64,000 bases of DNA from Clusia tigrina. Its lineage: Eukaryota; Arthropoda; Insecta; Diptera; Clusiidae. The notes beneath the pieces were generated by a model. That model was given only the letters and a program-made list of their open reading frames with translations, was not told the origin of the DNA and did not search any database. Of this stretch, positions 58,800 to 64,000 are shown one piece after another. The position numbers and the translations under genes are program-made. Numbering within the stretch: position 1 is the stretch's first letter; each line of letters opens with the position of its first letter. Where the stretch lies: the NCBI GenBank assembly GCA_920105625.2, contig OV050030.1, positions 425,324,240 through 425,388,239 of the forward strand, written 5' to 3'.

Positions 58800-58925
58800 T
58801 ATATAGAGAGAGCGATGGAGAGAGAGAAAGGGAGAGGGAGATAGAGATAAAGATACAGATGAAGATAGAGATAAAATAAAGATAGAGATAAAATAAAGAT
58901 AGAGATAGAGAGAGATAGAGATAGA
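58800..58925. repeat. GA/GATA microsatellite (right flank of mariner)
   Basis: TATATAGAGAGAGCGATGGA followed by GAGATAGAGATAAAGATACA and GATAGAGATAAAATAAAGAT. Part of it is copied at 62307-62392. Confidence 0.9.
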
Positions 58926-59095
58926 GACTGCAAGGTTTTAGGGGAATGACTACTATCTACAGAGGCCTTCGACTCGAAGAGAAAAGGATTTCATAGAAAG
59001 AAGCATTTGGGAGACAAAGCCCGTGGGAGGATTTGAACCTGCGACCCTCGGGGTGTGAGTCTAGCATGCTTACCACTAGATCACAGAGGGCGGCT
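58926..59095 (-). mobile_element. tRNA-derived SINE, best tRNA-like head
   Basis: Read on the minus strand: GCCCTCTGTGATCTAGTGGT, AAGCATGCTAGACTCACACC (D-arm/A-box region), GCAGGTTCAAATCCTCC (T-arm/B box), then GGGCTTTGTCTCCCAAATGC, the body TCGAGTCGAAGGCCTCTGTA, and the end CCTAAAACCTTGCAGTC. The head's first four bases GCCC can pair with the GGGC after the T-arm, as an acceptor stem would. The microsatellite serves as its 3' neighbour. Confidence 0.9.
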
Positions 59096-59200
59096 AGAGA
59101 TAGAGATAGATATGGATCTATAATGGAGATAGAGATAAAGACAAATATAAACACAAAGATAAACAGAAATATAGAGATAAAGATAGAGAGAGAGATACAA
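59096..59200. repeat. GATA/ATAAAGA microsatellite
   Basis: AGAGATAGAGATAGATATGG and AAAGATAGAGAGAGAGATAC; continuation of the tract interrupted by mariner and SINE. Confidence 0.8.
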
Positions 59201-59820
59201 TTTGATAATACTCAACATTGAAATGGATCAGGAGATAAGAACCACATTTTTTTCTATAATATGGACCTAGACAGTTGCAGGGAAATGCTGCTACACAAGT
59301 GTGTTATTGAGGAGAAAGTTGTCTGGATGAGACAACATTCTCCTGAATAAGCTATGATGTCAACTGGTTGTCAAGATAGATAGTTACACATTAAATCTCC
59401 AAAACCAATATCAATCAGTAAAAATGTAGAAAACTGCCTATGCAAACAATACTGAATCTCACCCCGATTTATGTGGAACTGTTCAGGACATAGAAAAGAT
59501 GTTATAGTTCAAATATGAGGCCGTTGAATTATCTCGGTGCTCAATAAAGATATCGGTAACTCAACCGCAGGACTTTTTATTCAATTTCCAGGAACAGCAG
59601 CACTGTTGAAAGATTCTTTAATCTAACCTCAATAATTAATAATTAAGTAAGTAAGAAAATGTAGTTCTAAAAGTATGTTTAGGTAGGAATAAAAGAATAG
59701 AGGGATAAGAATAGAAGGAACCTATGCTTTCCAAAATTGTTATCCCTCAATATTGCGCTATTGAAGATTTCCATCATTATTTGTTGTAATTGAACACTTA
59801 TCTTAGAATCAAAGTTTAGA
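59201..59820. other. Unassigned AT-rich DNA
   Basis: No feature recognised. Confidence 0.4.
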
Positions 59821-59826
59821 AACTCT

Positions 59827-62570
59827 TATGAGATACTCCTATGAATGAGGAATGAAGTACTCCTATGAATAAGGAATGAAATACTTCTATGAATGAGGAA
59901 TGAAATACTCCTATGAATGAGGAATGATGTACTCCTATGAATGAGGAATGAAATACTCCTATGAATGAGGAATGAAATACTGCTATGAATGAGGAATGAA
60001 GTACTCCTATGAATGAGGAATGAAATACTCCTATGAATGAGGAATGAAATACTCATATGAATGACGAATGAAGTACTTACTATGAATGAGGAATGAAGTA
60101 CTCCTATGAATAAGGAATGAAATACTTCTATGAATGAGGAATGAAATACTCATATGAATGACGAATGAAGTACTTACTATGAATGAGGAATGAAATACTC
60201 ATATGAATGACGAATGAAGTACTTACTATGAATGAGGAATGAAGTACTCCTATGAATAAGGAATGAAATACTTCTATGAATGAGGAATGAAATACTCCTA
60301 TGAATGAGGAATGATGTACTCCTATGAATGAGGAATGAAATACTCCTATGAATGAGGAATGAAATACTCCTATGAATGAGGAATGATGTACTCCTATGAA
60401 TGAGGAATGAAATACTCCTATGAATGAGGAATGAAATACTGCTATGAATGAGGAATGAAGTACTCCTATGAATGAGGAATGAAATACTCCTATGAATGAG
60501 GAATGAAATACTCATATGAATGACGAATGAAGTACTTACTATGAATGAGGAATGAAGTACTCCTATGAATAAGGAATGAAATACTTCTATGAATGAGGAA
60601 TGAAATACTCATATGAATGACGAATGAAGTACTTACTATGAATGAGGAATGAAATACTCATATGAATGACGAATGAAGTACTTACTATGAATGAGGAATG
60701 AAGTACTCCTATGAATAAGGAATGAAATACTTCTATGAATGAGGAATGAAATACTCCTATGAATGAGGAATGATGTACTCCTATGAATGAGGAATGAAAT
60801 ACTCCTATGAATGAGGAATGAAATACTGCTATGAATGAGGAATGAAGTACTCCTATGAATGAGGAATGAAATACTCCTATGAATGAGGAATGAAATACTC
60901 ATATGAATGACGAATGAAGTACTTACTATGAATGAGGAATGAAGTACTCCTATGAATAAGGAATGAAATACTTCTATGAATGAGGAATGAAATACTCATA
61001 TGAATGACGAATGAAGTACTTACTATGAATGAGGAATGAAATACTCATATGAATGACGAATGAAGTACTTACTATGAATGAGGAATGAAGTACTCCTATG
61101 AATAAGGAATGAAATACTTCTATGAATGAGGAATGAAATACTCCTATGAATGAGGAATGATGTACTCCTATGAATGAGGAATGAAATACTCCTATGAATG
61201 AGGAATGAAATACTCATATGAATGACGAATGAAGTACTTACTATGAATGAGGAATGAAGTACTCCTATGAATAAGGAATGAAATACTTCTATGAATGAGG
61301 AATGAAATACTCCTATGAATGAGGAATGAAATACTGCTATGAATGAGGAATGAAGTACTCCTATGAATGAGGAATGAAATACTCCTATGAATGAGGAATG
61401 AAATACTCATATGAATGACGAATGAAGTACTTACTATGAATGAGGAATGAAGTACTCCTATGAATAAGGAATGAAATACTTCTATGAATGAGGAATGAAA
61501 TACTCATATGAATGACGAATGAAGTACTTACTATGAATGAGGAATGAAATACTCATATGAATGACGAATGAAGTACTTACTATGAATGAGGAATGAAATA
61601 CTCCTATGAATGAGGAATGAAATACTCCTATGAATGAGGAATGAAATACTCCTATGAATGAGGAATGAAGTACTCCTATGAATGAGGAATGAAATACTCC
61701 TATGAATGAGGAATGAAGTACTCCTATGAATGAGCAATGAAGTACTTGCTATGAATGAGGAATGAAGTACTTACTATGAATGAGGAATGAAATACTCCTA
61801 TGAATGAGGAATGAAGTACTCCTATGAATGAGGAATGAAATACTCCTATGAATGAGGAATGAAATACTCATATGAATGACGAATGAAGTACTTACTATGA
61901 ATGAGGAATGAAGTACTCCTATGAATAAGGAATGAAATACTTCTATGAATGAGGAATGAAATACTCCTATGAATGAGGAATGATGTACTCCTATGAATGA
62001 GGAATGAAATACTCCTATGAATGAGGAATGAAATACTCATATGAATGATGAATGAAGTACTTCTATAAATGAGGAATGAAATACTCCTATGAATGAAAAT
62101 GAAATACTCCTATGAATGAGGAATGAAATACTCCTATGAATGAGCAATGAAATACTTGTATGAATGAGGAATGAAGTACTCCTATGAATGAGGAATGAAA
62201 TACTCCTATGAATGAGGAATGAAATACTCCTATGAATGAGGAATGAAAACATCGAACATACGTAACTCACGAAAAGATGAAAATAACGGTTATTTTTTTA
62301 TCACACCTCGTATATATAGAGAGAGCGATGGAGAGAGAGAAAGGGAGAGGGAGATAGAGATAAAGATACAGATGATGATAGAGATAAAATAATGAATGAG
62401 CAATGAAATACTTCTATGAATGAGGAATGAAATACTCCTATGAATGAGGAATGAAGTACTCCTATGAATGAGCAATGAAGTACTTGCTATGAATGAGGAA
62501 TGAAGTACTTACTATGAATGAGGAATGAAATACTCCTATGAATGAGGAATGAAGTACGTCATCCTAATCT
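59827..62570. repeat. 24/25-bp satellite with higher-order structure
   Basis: The basic unit TATGAATGAGGAATGAAATA plus CTCC is repeated more than 100 times. A 25-bp variant (CTTACTATGAATGAGGAATG...) and the ATGACGAATGAAG variant mark larger repeats. The frame-breaking 25-bp units recur at 60177, 60636, 61023 and 61531-type positions, giving higher-order periods such as 459, 387 and 339 bases, which differ by multiples of 24. Minus-strand ORFs of SISFLIHR repeats are artefacts. A foreign 145-bp segment interrupts it at 62248-62392. Confidence 0.95.
62248..62392 (-). mobile_element. Copied mariner end plus flanking microsatellite inside satellite
   Basis: It matches 58735-58881 with only about two or three differences. 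It includes the last 65 bases of the mariner (AACATCGAACATACGTAACT to the terminal CACACCTCGTA) and about 80 bases of the neighbouring non-mariner sequence (TATATAGAGAGAGCGATGGA onward). Confidence 0.93.
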
Positions 62571-62574
62571 CATA

Positions 62575-64000
62575 AATGCCAATCGGAATGAACTGAATAC
62601 GAATATGATACGAGCATCCAGTAAAGTATCCTTTAATGATTCATACGGACTCGTTTCAGTCCCTCCACTGCAACACGCTACAGCATCAAAGGGAATTAGT
62701 AAATGTTGTGCCGCATGTAGGGTGCAGTTTAATGGTCAATCTGTCAGTCATGGTGGAGTTTTTTAGTTTGTCTTTTCCATTTTCTCCACTGTGTTTTCTT
62801 TATTGTGGCATGAGTTTTAACTCTGGAGCAAAATATTGTTAATAACACTCGGAGGAGGTGTTTTGTCCATGTTTTAATTTTCATTATTATTTTTATTGTG
62901 ACTTCTTTTTTGATGTTGCACAATTCGAGTGGCATGCATTTAACTACAGAGTCTGGAAACTTGGCCGCTTTTTTCTCTTTCTCCAACTCTTCTCTTCGAG
63001 TAATTCGATCCATTTCAATAATTCATTAAAGATTTTATTACGATTCTCAGCTCTTTCTTTTCGATGTTCGTGGTTTATTTCTTTTATTTATTTCTGTATA
63101 ACCAAGGCAAAAATGCAAATTTATTATTTAACCTTCTTCAAGTTCAAATACCTCCGCCAACGTTTGCTTTTTCGCCAGATTTTGCTCGAGATTCCGATAT
63201 ATATCGTTCGCAAATTTATGGTCAGTTTTTCCTTTTCGCTGACTCAACGGTCCAAAATCAAAACAAATTCGCACAAAAGTTAACAAGAAATCGCTGAGTC
63301 GCGGAACTGCCGTTGAATCGCTGAATTCTAACTAATTCTTAATTGGGCTGGGGTAAAAACAAGAGTTTGCTTATTGATCTAAAAACCAATTTCGAATGAC
63401 GAAATTTGGGAACTCAAACTGCGTCTCAGTGCGAGGTGCAACTTTCAACTGCGTAGCACTCTCGCAAAGCCAACCCTAGCCGTGAACTTCCTCCAGTCTA
63501 CAGACGCACACACTTTAATATATGAGTACATTTGCACCTAAATATCTATTTATAGCTTAAGATGCAGCATTAGAAAGTAAGGCGCAGAAAACTGCTCGAA
63601 TCGTTCTCTGAACACACTCGTAATTTAACTGACCGCAAGCCGAGAATACTGCGATTATTTAAATTTAAGCCGCGCTTTGTCAGTATGCTAATTCGACTCA
63701 CCTTACAGACGGTTTAACAACTTGGAACACGCTTAAACTAATTCACCAAACTAATTAATTGATAAGGAAAGACGACAATATTTGAGTTGCCCTCGTCGCC
63801 CACCAAAAATCCTCCAGCCAAACATTGAACTATGGAGCAGAGTGTCAATGCAGCAACACGTTGGACAGAACACCACAAACAAGGCATAATAGGAAAGAGC
63901 TCAATGGAGATTGAGCTTGAGATGGTGTAGAAAAGAACTACGGGTTTTAGTGCTGTGGGTAGCTGGGGTGAGTCATTCGTTGAATCAATACAAACATCTG
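62575..64000. other. Unassigned DNA, right end of window; possible promoter region
   Basis: The first part to about 63150 is T-rich. From 63150 the sequence is GC-moderate with short complementary words around GCTGACTCAACGG, GCTGAGTCGCGGAACTGCCG and TTGAATCGCTGAATTC. No coding exon or splice pair could be fixed. It could be upstream regulatory or leader DNA of a gene beyond the window. Confidence 0.3.

Noticed and set aside
58926..59095. Genuine tRNA gene
   Set aside because: The acceptor stem pairs only in its first four bases and the same unit with a shared non-tRNA body recurs elsewhere: a SINE.
59826..62475. Minus-strand frames of SISFLIHR repeats
   Set aside because: They result from a 24-bp repeat unit without stops; frames break wherever a 25-bp unit occurs and there is no start context.

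Overview
The window reads as repeat-rich, non-coding-dominated DNA of a higher fly (Diptera: Brachycera; tephritid-like is my guess, not proven). Evidence: long AT-rich introns or intergenic DNA with spliceosomal signals, CAAAATG start contexts typical of flies, DD34D mariner elements, Jockey- and R1-clade retrotransposon relics, many RNase H-bearing non-LTR fragments, a tRNA-derived SINE family and abundant minisatellites. No bacterial-type gene organisation, CRISPR array or genuine tRNA/rRNA gene was seen.

Host genes are few and all on the + strand. (1) A 5' exon at 13237-14059 carries 476 bases of leader and 347 bases of coding sequence ending at a GTAAGC donor. (2) A coding exon at 36731-36942 with one membrane segment ends at a GTAAGT donor. 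(3) A short exon at 49736-49874 has a 40-codon start region. (4) A terminal-looking exon from 53828 holds a complete 109-residue single-pass membrane protein (54543-54872). Exons 1 and 2 both end in phase 2, so they could be alternative first exons of one gene whose common exons lie elsewhere; this is inference. GC-richer unannotated islands near 12.3-13.2, 19.0-20.0, 26.4-27.0, 41.8-42.6 and 63.2-64.0 kb could hold promoters or leader exons.

Mobile DNA by region: a near-complete dead mariner (1192-2478); a cluster of RNase H non-LTR fragments (2.6-6.8 kb); a Jockey-clade reverse transcriptase relic inside an AT-rich block (9.8-12.3 kb); further non-LTR 3' ends at 16.7-17.7, 20.3-21.3, 38.9-39.2, 43.5 and 51.6-52.3 kb; a mariner relic at 18.1 kb; a 500-bp solo LTR at 37984-38483 with two perfect heat-shock-element arrays; an R1-clade element at 47.4-49.3 kb; an internally deleted mariner at 57851-58799; and up to six SINE copies.

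Tandem repeats fill much of the rest: 24-bp (8.15 and 59.8-62.6 kb), 43-bp (8.6 kb), 16-bp (14.77-15.89 kb), 19-bp (24.5 kb), a pyrimidine tract (28.7-30.4 kb), A-rich arrays (32.4-34.6 kb), 14-bp (35.7-36.2 kb), 21-bp (40.85 kb), about 65-bp (50.5 kb) and about 97-bp (56.5 kb). The most notable signals are the heat-shock-element LTR, a piece of mariner plus its genomic flank copied into the 59.8-62.6 kb satellite, and two unrelated long near-perfect hairpins (21634-21780 and 42961-43143).
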